Below are positions 47,562 through 57,041 of a DNA stretch of 64,000 nucleotides, piece after piece. Origin of the DNA: Thalassoroseus pseudoceratinae (GTDB taxonomy: Bacteria; Planctomycetota; Planctomycetia; Planctomycetales; Planctomycetaceae); the NCBI RefSeq assembly GCF_011634775.1, contig NZ_JAALXT010000004.1, positions 434,001 to 498,000 of the forward strand, written 5' to 3'. The notes beneath the pieces are model-generated. The model was given only the letters and a program-made list of their open reading frames with translations, was not told the origin of the DNA and searched no databases. Each line of letters begins with the position of its first letter. Position 1 is the first letter of the stretch. The translations under genes were made by a program, and so were the position numbers.

Positions 47562-50500
47562 CTATGAAGTCGCCATTTCGGTCTGTTGACCGCCGGCTTG
47601 GGCAGCCATCTCCTGCAACGCCCGTTTGTAGTCCGTTGGCATGACTTTCACGAATTGCGACACCGACGTTTGCCAATTCTCAAGAATCTTCTGGGCAACC
47701 GTACTACCGGTGTACTTCTCGTGGTTTTCGATCAATTCCTTGAGTTCCACGATGTCGGAATCTTCCAGCCGTTCCAGTTCCACCATTTCCAGATTGCAGT
47801 TAATGCGGAACTGATCTTCAGGATCGTAAATGTAGGCGATTCCGCCGGACATCCCAGCCGCGAAGTTTCGCCCGGTTGGTCCCAGGATGACGGCACGACC
47901 GCCAGTCATGTATTCACAACCGTGATCCCCAACGCCTTCGACAACAGCCTTCGCCCCGGAGTTTCGCACGCAGAAGCGTTCGGCGGCCATCCCGCGGAAA
48001 TACGCCTCACCCATGACAGCCCCGTACAAAGCCACGTTACCGATGAGAATGTTCTCTTCCGGCACGAAACCACTGTTCTTCGGAGGGGCAATGATGATCC
48101 GTCCGCCGGAAAGACCTTTACCGACGTAGTCGTTGGCATCGCCTTCGAGTTCGAGCGTCACTCCCGGTGCCAACCACGCACCAAAGCTTTGCCCTGCCGA
48201 GCCAGTCACGTCGATGTGAATGGTGTCATCGGGTAGCCCGCGAGATTCCCACTTCTTCGCAACTTGGTGCGACAACATTGTGCCGAATGCGCGGTCGATG
48301 TTTTCGATCGGAATCGAAAACCGAACCGGCGTGCCCTCATGGATCGCGGTCCAGGCTTTCTCGATCAGCTTGTTGTCGAGAACCTCATCGAGCCCATGAT
48401 TCTGTGCCATCGTGCAGTAGGTTTGCACATTGTCATGGGGTTTCAGAGCCGGGGTGAGAATCGGCGTCAGGTCCAATCCCCTGGCCTTCCAATGCTCGAT
48501 GGCGTCATCCGCTTCAAGCATATCGACTCGTCCGACCATTTCGTTGATCGTTCGGAAACCCAGCTCCGCCATGATCTGCCGACATTCCTCAGCGACCATA
48601 AAGAGGTAATTGACGACGTGCTCGGGCTTGCCGGAGAACTTCTTACGGAGTTCCGGGTCCTGCGTGGCGATGCCGACCGGACAAGTATTGAGGTGACACT
48701 TCCGCATCATGATGCAACCCATCGTGATCAGCGGAGCGGTCGCGAAACCGTATTCCTCGGCACCGAGCAGTGTCGCGATCGCGATATCCCGGCCGGTTTT
48801 CAGTTGGCCGTCGGTTTGCAGACGGACCCGGCTTCGGAGATCGTTCATGACCAGCGTTTGGTGCGTCTCGCTGATGCCAAGCTCCCAAGGCAACCCGGCG
48901 TGCTTGATACTCGTCAACGGAGACGCCCCCGTGCCACCTTCGCATCCGGAAATCAGAATGTTGTCGGCGTGCCCTTTCGCCACACCGGCGGCAATCGTAC
49001 CCACCCCGACCTCAGACACCAATTTCACACTGATGCGAGCCGACGGATTCGAATTCTTCAAATCGAAGATCAGTTGCGAAAGGTCTTCGATGGAGTAGAT
49101 GTCGTGGTGTGGTGGCGGACTGATCAACCCCACGCCCGGCGTCGAATGCCGAGTGGCGGCGATGATGCGGTTCACCTTGAAACCGGGAAGCTCACCGCCC
49201 TCCCCTGGCTTCGCTCCCTGAGCGATCTTGATTTGTAGTTCGTCGGCATTCGTGAGGTAATACGCGGTCACGCCAAACCGACCAGAGGCAATCTGCTTGA
49301 TCGCCGATCGTTTGCTATCGCCGTTAGGCATGGGAGTGAAACGGTTGTAGTCTTCTCCGCCCTCACCCGTATTGCTTTTGCCACCAAGACGATTCATGGC
49401 GATTGCCAGCGTCTCGTGCGATTCGGCGGAAATCGAACCGTAGCTCATCGCACCGGTGCAGAATCGCTTCACGATTTCGGCAGCCGGTTCGACTTCCTCG
49501 ATCGGAATGGAATTGCCCGGCTTGAACTTCAGCAAGCCCCGCAACGTGCAATTGCGGTTTGCTTCCTCGTTGACCGCTTCGCTGAACCGTTGGTAGGCGG
49601 TTGCATCGTTGGTGCGAGCGGCGGTTTGAATCGCAGCAATCGTATGCGGATTCCAGGAGTGCTTCTCGCCAGTTTTGCGATAGGCGTACAAACCGGGGTT
49701 CGGCAGCAGTGGCAGTTTGGCTTGGTCACGTTCCGGAAAACCGATCGCATGTCGTCGCAGCGATTCCTCGGCGATCACTTCCAATCCAACGCCTTTGATC
49801 CGGCTTGCAGTTCCCACGAAAGCGGTTTTGATCACGTCTTCGTTAAGCCCGACCGCTTCGAAAATTTGGGCACCTTTGTAGCTGGCCAATGTCGAGATGC
49901 CCATTTTGCCCATGACTTTGAGCATGCCCTTCGCCACACCTTTACGGTAAGCGGCGATGATTTTCTCATCGGTCCAAGTCTCGTCGAGAATGCCATCGCG
50001 ACGGGATTGAATCAATGCTTCCCACGCCATGTACGGGTTGATGGCGTCGGCACCGTAGCCAACCAAACAACAGTGATGGTGAACTTCCCGAGCCTCGCCG
50101 GACTCCAAAACGATCCCCACCTTGGTGCGTTCCTCGTGCGCGACGAGGTGATGGTGCACCGTACCCGACGCCAACAACGACGGGACCGCAACCTGCTCAT
50201 GACTCACGGCCCGGTCAGACAGAATCACCAAGCTGTATCCATCTTGAATCGCTTGCCGAGCTTCATCGCGGATTCGGTCAAGAGCCCGCAACATTCCGTC
50301 GGCTCCTTCGGAACGCGGCCAGGTGATGTCGATGGTTTTCGACTTCCAACCCCGATGATCAAGCTGCTTGAGCGCGGCCAATTCTTCGTTGGTGAGAATC
50401 GGATGCGGAATTCGCAGACGGTGACAGTGTTCCGGCGTGACATCGAGCAAGTTGCCTTCCGGACCGATGTAGCACTCCAACGACATAATGACTTCTTCGC

Positions 50501-52190
50501 GGATCGCGTCGATCGGCGGGTTCGTCACCTGAGCGAACAGCTGCTTGAAATAGTCGTAGAGCATTCGTGGTTGATCGGAGAGACACGCCAACGCCGCGTC
50601 GTCACCCATCGATCCCAGCGGGTCTTTCTTGACATTGACCAGCGGAATCAACATGAACTTGAGCGTTTCGATCGTGTAACCGAACGCTTGCAAGTGATCG
50701 AGCAGGAAATCGGGGTCCGGTTGTTCCGGAACATTATCGTGCGGCAGTTCGCTCAGCTCGATCCGTTGTTCCCGCAACCATTCGCCGTAAGGTCGTTCGG
50801 AAGCAACAGCGTGTTTGATTTCTTCATCCGGGATCAGACGGCCCTGCTCGAAATCGACCAGGAACATCCGGCCGGGTTGTAGACGACCTTTGATTTTGAC
50901 GTTCTCGGGTTCGATATCCAAAACGCCGACTTCACTCGCCATCACAACGCGATCGTCGTGCGTGACGTAATACCGACTCGGACGCAAACCATTGCGGTCC
51001 AAAACGGCTCCGATGTAGTGCCCGTCCGTAAACGAGACCGATGCCGGTCCGTCCCACGGTTCTTGGACGGCCGAGTTGTACTCGTAAAACGCCCGTTTTT
51101 CTTCCGGCATCGTGGCGTGATTCTGCCACGCTTCGGGAATCATCATCAGCACAGCTTCGTGCAGTTCCCGACCGGAGTGGTACAGCATTTCCAAAGCGTT
51201 GTCGAAACGGTTCGAGTCGGACCCACGCGCTTCGATCACTGGGAAAAGCTTGCGGATATCGTCTTTCCACAGGTCACTTTTCATCAAGCCTTGGCGTGCG
51301 AACGTCCAGTTTGCGTTCCCACGAACGGTGTTGATTTCACCGTTGTGTGCCATCATCCGACATGGCTGAGCCCGGTCCCAACTCGGGAAGGTATTCGTGC
51401 TGAATCGGGAGTGCACCATCGCCAGATGGCTGGTGTAATCGGGATCACGCAAGTCGGCGAAGTACGGCATCAACTGCGAGGGCATCAACATGCCCTTGTA
51501 GATGAGAATGTTCGGCGACAGCGAGCACACGTAGAACATCAACCGCTGCGAGAGTTCACTCTCTTCCCGAACGCGACGGCTGATCCACTTGCGAATCAGG
51601 AAGCATTGTCGTTCGAAGGCTTTGGTTTCGATCCCGTCTTCGGCACCGATGAACAGCATTTCCATTTGCGGTTCGCCAGCCCGAGCGGTCGGGCCGATGT
51701 TCGCGTTGTCAGCATCTTGGGGAACGTCCCGCCAACCGAGAAGTTGCTGCCCCTGCTCTGCCACGATCTCCGCGATGAGGCGTTTGCATTCTTCCCGTTC
51801 GGCTTCGTCGGTTGGCAGAAAAACCAAACCGGCTGCGTATCGCCCGCGTTCGGGAAGTTCGATTCCCGCTTCCGGTGCGACTTTCTCCAGAAACTCATAA
51901 GGCAACGCGGTCAACATGCCGGCTCCGTCGCCGGTGTTCTCTTCACAACCGCAAGCTCCACGGTGGGTCATGTGAATCAGAATGCGATCCGCATCGTCGA
52001 GAATTTGTCGCGAACGCTTGCCTTTGATATTCGCCACGAATCCCACGCCGCAGGAGTCGTGTTCGTTTTCGGGGTCGTAGAGCCCGTGAGCATCGGGCAA
52101 TCCGTTTTTAGCGATCGCATTCCGGGCAGGCGCACCGGAAAGTGGATTGGAAGCGTCAAAGCGATCGGAAGGAAACGGAAGAATTGTCAT
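47562..52190 (-). CDS. gltB: Glutamate synthase large subunit
   Basis: A 1542-residue enzyme with four domains: an N-terminal class II glutamine amidotransferase (nucleophile Cys in HDSCGVGFVA), a central domain, an FMN-binding synthase domain (GEGGEDYNRF, GAKPGEGGELPG, SGCEGGTGASPLTS) and a C-terminal GXGXG beta-helix. The Cys in CIMMRKCHLNTCPVGIATQ carry the [3Fe-4S] cluster. The mature enzyme is normally cut just before the catalytic Cys. The ATG at 52190 was chosen above a TTG 24 bases further up; neither has a good Shine-Dalgarno. It is 192 bases downstream of the LysR gene and 98 upstream of gltD. The chain is complete. Confidence 0.97.
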   Translation of the reverse strand: MTILPFPSDRFDASNPLSGAPARNAIAKNGLPDAHGLYDPENEHDSCGVGFVANIKGKRSRQILDDADRILIHMTHRGACGCEENTGDGAGMLTALPYEFLEKVAPEAGIELPERGRYAAGLVFLPTDEAEREECKRLIAEIVAEQGQQLLGWRDVPQDADNANIGPTARAGEPQMEMLFIGAEDGIETKAFERQCFLIRKWISRRVREESELSQRLMFYVCSLSPNILIYKGMLMPSQLMPYFADLRDPDYTSHLAMVHSRFSTNTFPSWDRAQPCRMMAHNGEINTVRGNANWTFARQGLMKSDLWKDDIRKLFPVIEARGSDSNRFDNALEMLYHSGRELHEAVLMMIPEAWQNHATMPEEKRAFYEYNSAVQEPWDGPASVSFTDGHYIGAVLDRNGLRPSRYYVTHDDRVVMASEVGVLDIEPENVKIKGRLQPGRMFLVDFEQGRLIPDEEIKHAVASERPYGEWLREQRIELSELPHDNVPEQPDPDFLLDHLQAFGYTIETLKFMLIPLVNVKKDPLGSMGDDAALACLSDQPRMLYDYFKQLFAQVTNPPIDAIREEVIMSLECYIGPEGNLLDVTPEHCHRLRIPHPILTNEELAALKQLDHRGWKSKTIDITWPRSEGADGMLRALDRIRDEARQAIQDGYSLVILSDRAVSHEQVAVPSLLASGTVHHHLVAHEERTKVGIVLESGEAREVHHHCCLVGYGADAINPYMAWEALIQSRRDGILDETWTDEKIIAAYRKGVAKGMLKVMGKMGISTLASYKGAQIFEAVGLNEDVIKTAFVGTASRIKGVGLEVIAEESLRRHAIGFPERDQAKLPLLPNPGLYAYRKTGEKHSWNPHTIAAIQTAARTNDATAYQRFSEAVNEEANRNCTLRGLLKFKPGNSIPIEEVEPAAEIVKRFCTGAMSYGSISAESHETLAIAMNRLGGKSNTGEGGEDYNRFTPMPNGDSKRSAIKQIASGRFGVTAYYLTNADELQIKIAQGAKPGEGGELPGFKVNRIIAATRHSTPGVGLISPPPHHDIYSIEDLSQLIFDLKNSNPSARISVKLVSEVGVGTIAAGVAKGHADNILISGCEGGTGASPLTSIKHAGLPWELGISETHQTLVMNDLRSRVRLQTDGQLKTGRDIAIATLLGAEEYGFATAPLITMGCIMMRKCHLNTCPVGIATQDPELRKKFSGKPEHVVNYLFMVAEECRQIMAELGFRTINEMVGRVDMLEADDAIEHWKARGLDLTPILTPALKPHDNVQTYCTMAQNHGLDEVLDNKLIEKAWTAIHEGTPVRFSIPIENIDRAFGTMLSHQVAKKWESRGLPDDTIHIDVTGSAGQSFGAWLAPGVTLELEGDANDYVGKGLSGGRIIIAPPKNSGFVPEENILIGNVALYGAVMGEAYFRGMAAERFCVRNSGAKAVVEGVGDHGCEYMTGGRAVILGPTGRNFAAGMSGGIAYIYDPEDQFRINCNLEMVELERLEDSDIVELKELIENHEKYTGSTVAQKILENWQTSVSQFVKVMPTDYKRALQEMAAQAGGQQTEMATS

Positions 52191-52382
52191 GAGGTTACTC
52201 GCTAGATCACGCAAAATACTGAGCTGGACTTTGATAGCAGCCGAAATATGTGGTTTCAGACTGGCTTCGAATTATCTCGACGTTGTGGTCTCACAAAAAC
52301 TTTCAATCGGAACGGTTGCGGTTGCCATCGCTTCAATAGGCCCTATCTGGTGGATATTGCTGGGGTCTCGAATCAAACGACT

Positions 52383-53297
52383 TTAAACGACTGCCGGGAT
52401 GTCACTTCTGAGCAGATCGATGAATCGTTGGGCAGCCGATGAGAATGCTTTGTGCCGCTTGTGCACAATCCCGAGTGGGCGAGTCCATTCTCCATCGTCG
52501 TGTTCCACCTGGGAAATGTCCAGGCGAACAACCGCGAGCGTTTGGGCATCGCGTTCTCTGAGGACTGTCGGCTCGGGCAATAGGGAAATTCCCGCTCCGA
52601 TCTCGACGGCCCTCTTAATCGTTTCAACATTATCAAACTCGTGCACGACATCCACCGCAACCCGAGTTCGTCTCAACCAACGGTCAATGCGGCGACGGAG
52701 CGTCAATTCCGTCGTAAAACCAACAAACTTCTCACCGTCGATCTGCCCCGGTTGTATGGACTCTTGTTTCGCAAGTGGGTGCGTCTTGGGAACGACCAAC
52801 ACCAATTCCTGGTTCTGCCAGGGAATCGAACCAATTTCGCCCCCATCTCGCGGAAAGGACACAAGCCCTAAATCCGCTGCATCATTTAAGATGCGTTCAT
52901 AAACCTCGTCGGGATGCAGATACTCCAACTGCAACTCCGCTTCCGGATAGCGACGCTGGAACTGCTTGACATAAGCATCCATTTGCAGCAGTCCCACCGA
53001 GTAAATCGACGCCACACACACGCGACCGGCGACAAGATTCTCTGCTTCCCGGGCTTGGTCTTCGATCCGTCGGAAACCATCAAGCAGGTCCCGACAACCT
53101 TCGTAATAAATCTGACCAGCAGCGGTGAGTTCAAACGGGCGTTTCGATCGATCGATCAGTTGCACGCCCAACCGTTTTTCCAGATGATGAACCGACTGAC
53201 TGGCCGCCGACTGTGAAACGTGATGAACCTCCGCAGCTTTCGAAAAGCTCCGACGACTCACGACCTCACAGAAAATCTCGACGTTCCGCAAATGCAT
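52383..53297 (-). CDS. LysR-family transcriptional regulator
   Basis: A 304-residue regulator. The N-terminal winged helix is typical: MHLRNVEIFCEVVSRRSFSKAAEVHHVSQSAASQSVHHLEKRLGVQLIDRS, with the recognition helix in SQSAASQSVHHLEK. The substrate-binding domain follows from residue 90, with AADLGLVSFP and FDNVETIKRAVEIGAGISLLPE as usual landmarks. It lies just upstream of gltBD in the same direction. In Bacillus, GltC (LysR type) activates gltAB, so control of gltB is a reasonable guess, but GltC is divergent from its target whereas this gene is co-directional, and the true target is not known. No clear LysR box (T-N11-A) could be fixed. Confidence 0.9.
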   Translation of the reverse strand: MHLRNVEIFCEVVSRRSFSKAAEVHHVSQSAASQSVHHLEKRLGVQLIDRSKRPFELTAAGQIYYEGCRDLLDGFRRIEDQAREAENLVAGRVCVASIYSVGLLQMDAYVKQFQRRYPEAELQLEYLHPDEVYERILNDAADLGLVSFPRDGGEIGSIPWQNQELVLVVPKTHPLAKQESIQPGQIDGEKFVGFTTELTLRRRIDRWLRRTRVAVDVVHEFDNVETIKRAVEIGAGISLLPEPTVLRERDAQTLAVVRLDISQVEHDDGEWTRPLGIVHKRHKAFSSAAQRFIDLLRSDIPAVV

Positions 53298-53559
53298 GGA
53301 TGGTCAGCAGGTGTTCGGGCCAAGGTTTCGACGGAAACATTTTCCTGACCGCTCGTGGAAGACGATTGCGGTCGGGACAACAGGTTGCGATTTGTTGGGT
53401 CCATCCAAGACATTAGCAAAAGTAATTATCAATCCAAAAGCGAATCAAAATTCAGGATAAAGGTACCGTCTTCGCCACCGATTCGTCAAGCGTCTTCTTT
53501 CGGCTGATGCATTGGTCAACCGCGAAAACGTGGCCGCCTTCCAATCGAGGATTTTTCAT

Positions 53560-55098
53560 ATGATTTCGCGTCTTTGTGACCAAACTCGCTTTCACGGACT
53601 CCGCCTGGCATTTTGCCTGATCTGGCTCGTCGCCCATGCCTCTCGTGTTAGGGCTGACGCCCCCACATTTGAGTTGCGGTTTGATCAATCCCTTCGCAGC
53701 CGCCCCTACACCGGGCAAGTCACCATTTTCTTTGGGAAGTCCAACCAAGAACCCCGATTCGGCCCGAACTGGTTTCATCCGGAACCCTTTGTGACAAAAC
53801 ACGTTACAGACTGGAAACCTGACGAACCACTAACAATTTCACTCTCCGCCCCAGACCTCGCCACATTTCCCCGCTCGTTGGATTCCATTCAATGGACCGA
53901 CTTCAAAGCACAGGCGGTGGCCCGCTGGAACCCCTGGGAACGCGAAGTTGGAACCGGCACGGGCAACGCCTACAGCGATGTCGTCGAACTCACAAAGGAC
54001 AACCTGGACAAAGTCGTCTTGCGACTCACCAAAACCGTTCCTGAGCGACCTTGGCCCGATTCCAAATGGACCAAATTGCTGCGAGTTCACTCGGAGTTGT
54101 TAAGTGATTTTCACAGAAAAGATGTCTTCCTCCGGGCGGCCGTCATCTTGCCGGACAGTTACTACAACCAACCGCAGCGACGATATCCCACGATATTCAA
54201 TATCCCGGGCTTTGGCGGAACACACCGACATGGGTACCGAAACCGCCCCGTTAAAGAGGACAACCCCGAGGGCGTAGAGTTCATTCGTGTCATGCTGGAC
54301 CCGAGTTGCCCCCTGGGACACCATGTGTTCGCCGACTCCGCCAACAACGGCCCATTTGGGACTGCACTCGTCCAAGAGTTTCTTCCGGCGTTCGATCGAG
54401 AATTTCGAACGATCGCCAAGCCAACCGCTCGCTTTCTTACAGGCCATTCTTCCGGCGGGTGGAGCAGTCTCTGGGTGCAGATCACACACCCGGACACCTT
54501 CGGCGGCGTATGGAGCACCGCTCCGGACCCTGTCGACTTCCGCAACTTCCAAAGAATCAATCTCTATCAACAAGGCGAGAACATGTACCGCGATGCCGAC
54601 GGCAAACGGCGTCCCTTGGCACGACGAAACGGTGAGGTCTTGGTGTGGTACCGGGATTTCGCGGACATGGAAGACACACTCGGTCCGGGCGGACAACTCC
54701 ATAGCTTTGAGGCGGTATTTAGCCCAAGAACCGCCGCCGAAACCCCTGCCCTGCTCTGGGATCGCGAGACCGGTGAAATCAATAGCGATGTCGCCAACGC
54801 CTGGAAGAAGTACGACATCCGTCTGTATCTCGAGCGTAATTGGGACAAGCTCAATGAAAAACTGGCCGGGAAAATCCACGTCTTCATGGGAGAAGAAGAC
54901 ACCTTCTATCTTGAAGGGGCGACCAAGCGGCTCAAGGAATCTCTGAAGAATTTGGGCAGCGATGCCGTCGTCGAGTTGCATCCCGGCAAAGATCACGGCA
55001 CGCTGATGAGTCAGGAGCTACGCCAACGCATCCGCAAGGAAATGGCCGAGCAATTCCTTCAGCACCATTCCGTGAAATCAGGATCGCCGCAACCATGA
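53560..55098 (+). CDS. Secreted esterase (putative esterase/Esterase D-like family)
   Basis: A 512-residue exported alpha/beta hydrolase. A signal peptide covers residues 1-30 (cut near RVRADAP). A beta-rich N-terminal domain of about 150 residues comes first, then the catalytic domain with FNIPGFGG, the nucleophile elbow GHSSGGWSS, an acid in VFMGEEDTF and the His in GKDHGTLMS. This is the layout of the putative esterase (feruloyl esterase-like) family, and a role in releasing groups from plant or algal polymers is possible but unproven. The ATG at 53560 has GAGG upstream and gives a clean signal peptide; 16 codons above it were left out. The downstream SMP-30-like gene overlaps its stop by four bases. 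Confidence 0.83.
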   Translation: MISRLCDQTRFHGLRLAFCLIWLVAHASRVRADAPTFELRFDQSLRSRPYTGQVTIFFGKSNQEPRFGPNWFHPEPFVTKHVTDWKPDEPLTISLSAPDLATFPRSLDSIQWTDFKAQAVARWNPWEREVGTGTGNAYSDVVELTKDNLDKVVLRLTKTVPERPWPDSKWTKLLRVHSELLSDFHRKDVFLRAAVILPDSYYNQPQRRYPTIFNIPGFGGTHRHGYRNRPVKEDNPEGVEFIRVMLDPSCPLGHHVFADSANNGPFGTALVQEFLPAFDREFRTIAKPTARFLTGHSSGGWSSLWVQITHPDTFGGVWSTAPDPVDFRNFQRINLYQQGENMYRDADGKRRPLARRNGEVLVWYRDFADMEDTLGPGGQLHSFEAVFSPRTAAETPALLWDRETGEINSDVANAWKKYDIRLYLERNWDKLNEKLAGKIHVFMGEEDTFYLEGATKRLKESLKNLGSDAVVELHPGKDHGTLMSQELRQRIRKEMAEQFLQHHSVKSGSPQP

Positions 55099-56132
55099 CA
55101 ACCAGACTCGCTCCAAGCCTTCTACTGATGGCACTAATCGTCGGCACGACATGCCCGTCTTCATTCGCCGCCGATGCACCAACTGGCGACTCCTCCATTC
55201 TGCCGAAGAACGCGGAGCTGGAAGAACTCTGGAACGAGGGAGAATTCACCGAAGGCGTCGCTGTGGCTCCCGATGGAACGATCTATTTCAGCGACATCGC
55301 CTTCGCGGAAGACGGCGTCGGTCGCATCCTCAAGTTTGACCCCAAAACCGAGGCAACCAGCGTCTTCTGCAAAGATAGCGGCAAGAGCAACGGACTGATG
55401 TTCGACAAGAACGGCCGACTGCTCGGCTGCTGCGGAGCGATGGGCGGTTTGCGGGCGCTCGTCGAAGTTCGCAAAGACGGCTCAGTCCACTCGCTCGTGA
55501 AAGAGTTTGAAGGCAAACGCCTCAACTCTCCGAACGATCTTGTTGTCCACCCAAATGGGAGCGTCTATTTCACCGACCCCCGCTACGCCGGAGATGAGTC
55601 GGTTGAAATGGACGTCATGAGCGTGTACCGACTCGACACCGACGGCAGCGTCCATCGTGTGACCAAGAGCAAAGGGAAGAACGGGATCGAAAAACCGAAC
55701 GGCGTGCATGTTTCCCCAGACGGCAAAACGCTCTATGTGGCCGAGACCAACAACGGCAGCCTCGATGTGCGGAAGACCGGTGGTCGCGACAACCCAGGAC
55801 GCATGACGCTCAACGCGTTTCGGATCAAGCAGAATGGTTCCTTAGGGAAAAAAACCGTGCTCGTTGACTTCGGCAAGCAAACCGGAACCGATGGCATGAC
55901 CATCGACACCGACGGTCGCATCTACGCCGCCGTCCGACAGCCGGAACGTTTCGGAATCATTGTTTACACACCGAAAGGCAAAGAACTGGCCTACATCCCA
56001 ACACCGGACCTGCCAACGAACTGCAGCTTCGGCATCGGCGACCAAGCCAACACACTGTTCGTCACGGCTGGCAAGGGACTGTACCGCATCAAACTCAAGA
56101 CGACCGGTTTTCACACCACCCAAAAACAGTAA
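55095..56132 (+). CDS. SMP-30/gluconolactonase-like secreted beta-propeller
   Basis: A 345-residue exported protein. A signal peptide (residues 1-26) precedes a six-bladed propeller with GVAVAPDGTIYFSDIAF, SNGLMFDKNGRLLGC, NSPNDLVVHPNGSVYFTDPRY, KPNGVHVSPDGKTLYVAETN and TDGMTIDTDGRIYAAV, all in the SMP-30/gluconolaconase/LRE-like pattern. The metal ligands (Glu near the start, Asn in NSPNDL and Asp in LYVAET/NDG positions) seem present. Lactone or ester hydrolysis in the periplasm is inferred. The start ATG overlaps the esterase stop codon (ATGA), so the two are translationally coupled and may act on one substrate class. Confidence 0.87.
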   Translation: MTTRLAPSLLLMALIVGTTCPSSFAADAPTGDSSILPKNAELEELWNEGEFTEGVAVAPDGTIYFSDIAFAEDGVGRILKFDPKTEATSVFCKDSGKSNGLMFDKNGRLLGCCGAMGGLRALVEVRKDGSVHSLVKEFEGKRLNSPNDLVVHPNGSVYFTDPRYAGDESVEMDVMSVYRLDTDGSVHRVTKSKGKNGIEKPNGVHVSPDGKTLYVAETNNGSLDVRKTGGRDNPGRMTLNAFRIKQNGSLGKKTVLVDFGKQTGTDGMTIDTDGRIYAAVRQPERFGIIVYTPKGKELAYIPTPDLPTNCSFGIGDQANTLFVTAGKGLYRIKLKTTGFHTTQKQ

Positions 56133-56188
56133 TCTCGCGAATCTTGCTTCTCACTTTTAAGAAAACGGTTGGAATCTCCAACACGGCT

Positions 56189-56217
56189 TTGACCGCGCCT
56201 CATCGCCTCTTTACACT
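56189..56217 (+). promoter_or_regulatory. Sigma-70-like promoter of the ATP synthase operon
   Basis: TTGACC (56189-56194) is followed after exactly 17 bases by TACACT (56212-56217), five and four matches to the consensus hexamers. The first ATG of the operon is 12 bases after the -10, so the leader would be only a few bases long. No Shine-Dalgarno sequence precedes that ATG, in line with a near-leaderless transcript. Confidence 0.5.
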
Positions 56218-56229
56218 GCGAACTCGAAT

Positions 56230-56493
56230 ATGCCTAATGACCGCAAACCCGCCACTTCACCGCTCGCCGCGGGAATGGCATGGGTCGCCCGCATCACCAC
56301 CGTTGTTGCGGAGATGGTCATCCCCGGTCTATTCGGACGTTGGCTCGACTCCACTTGGGGTACCCAATACTGCGTCGTCATTGGTTTCATTTTTGGACTC
56401 GTGATTGGAATTTGGCACCTTCTGCGAATGACAAGTTCATTCAATCCGCCAGCATCACAACCACCTGACTCCGGAAAACAAGACGAATCATAA
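56230..56493 (+). CDS. AtpZ/AtpI-type small membrane protein of the ATP synthase operon
   Basis: An 87-residue protein with two hydrophobic segments (about 20-40 and 48-66). The pattern PGLFGRWLDSTWGTQ between them and GFIFGLVIGIWHLLRM are typical of the F1Fo-ATPase gene 1 family (AtpZ-like), often found at the head of atp operons, where related proteins help assemble the c-ring or carry Mg2+. It is the first gene of the operon, 17 bases before the I-like gene. Confidence 0.8.
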   Translation: MPNDRKPATSPLAAGMAWVARITTVVAEMVIPGLFGRWLDSTWGTQYCVVIGFIFGLVIGIWHLLRMTSSFNPPASQPPDSGKQDES

Positions 56494-56510
56494 AGTTTTA
56501 ACTAAGTCGC

Positions 56511-57038
56511 TTGACTCTGGCTGACAGTAAGACTATTCAGGTGACTCAACATCACATTCATGCCGACTCGAATTTCGCCAACGATCTTGTGAGCGTTTCC
56601 ACCCAACCATCGCAGGCAAGCCCCGCCAAACGCGCTATTGCGTCATGTGGGCTATTGACCGCCACGGTCGTGCTTGCACTGCCATTGGCACTGTGGTTCT
56701 TTGAATCACGGTATGGCGTCGATGGGGCATGGGCGGCTGGCTTCGCTGCTCTCATTTGTTGGCTCGGCGGCCTGTTGGCTCTCGCTGTCCATGTCTTGTT
56801 TCGGAAGCCTCAACACGCGATCGCTGCCGCATTCGGCGGCATGCTCGTCCGAACGGCTTTTGTCTTTACTTGGGCACTGATTATCCTGAAACGCTGGGAA
56901 GCAGCCGAACAATCCGGCTTTCGGTTTGCTGTTGTGGCATTCTTCCTGCTGACATTAACAGCAGAGACAGCACTCAGCTTATGGTTAATGAGGTCGCAGT
57001 TGGCATCGACAAGCTCTAACGAGGTGGAGGCGGTCTAA
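56511..57038 (+). CDS. AtpI-like membrane protein
   Basis: A protein of up to 175 residues with four hydrophobic segments (about 44-66, 71-97, 105-126, 135-160). Position between the AtpZ-like gene and atpB and the topology fit ATP synthase subunit I, a c-ring assembly factor that is poorly conserved in sequence. No ATG exists in the N-terminal part: TTG at 56511 or GTG at 56541 must be used, and neither has a strong ribosome site. A stop lies at 56499-56501, so the start cannot be further up. It ends three bases before atpB. Confidence 0.65.
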   Translation: MTLADSKTIQVTQHHIHADSNFANDLVSVSTQPSQASPAKRAIASCGLLTATVVLALPLALWFFESRYGVDGAWAAGFAALICWLGGLLALAVHVLFRKPQHAIAAAFGGMLVRTAFVFTWALIILKRWEAAEQSGFRFAVVAFFLLTLTAETALSLWLMRSQLASTSSNEVEAV

Positions 57039-57041
57039 GCA

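Noticed and set aside
50958-52205. 415-codon open frame on the plus strand opposite gltB
   Set aside because: Shadow of gltB with no recognisable domain; gltB is certain on the other strand.
52189-52386. 65-codon plus-strand frame with hydrophobic segments beside the gltB start
   Set aside because: Looks membrane-like, but it starts inside gltB, has no ribosome site and occupies the gltB promoter region.
54100-54996. 298-codon open frame on the minus strand opposite the secreted esterase
   Set aside because: Lies wholly inside a gene with signal peptide and catalytic motifs and has no features of its own.
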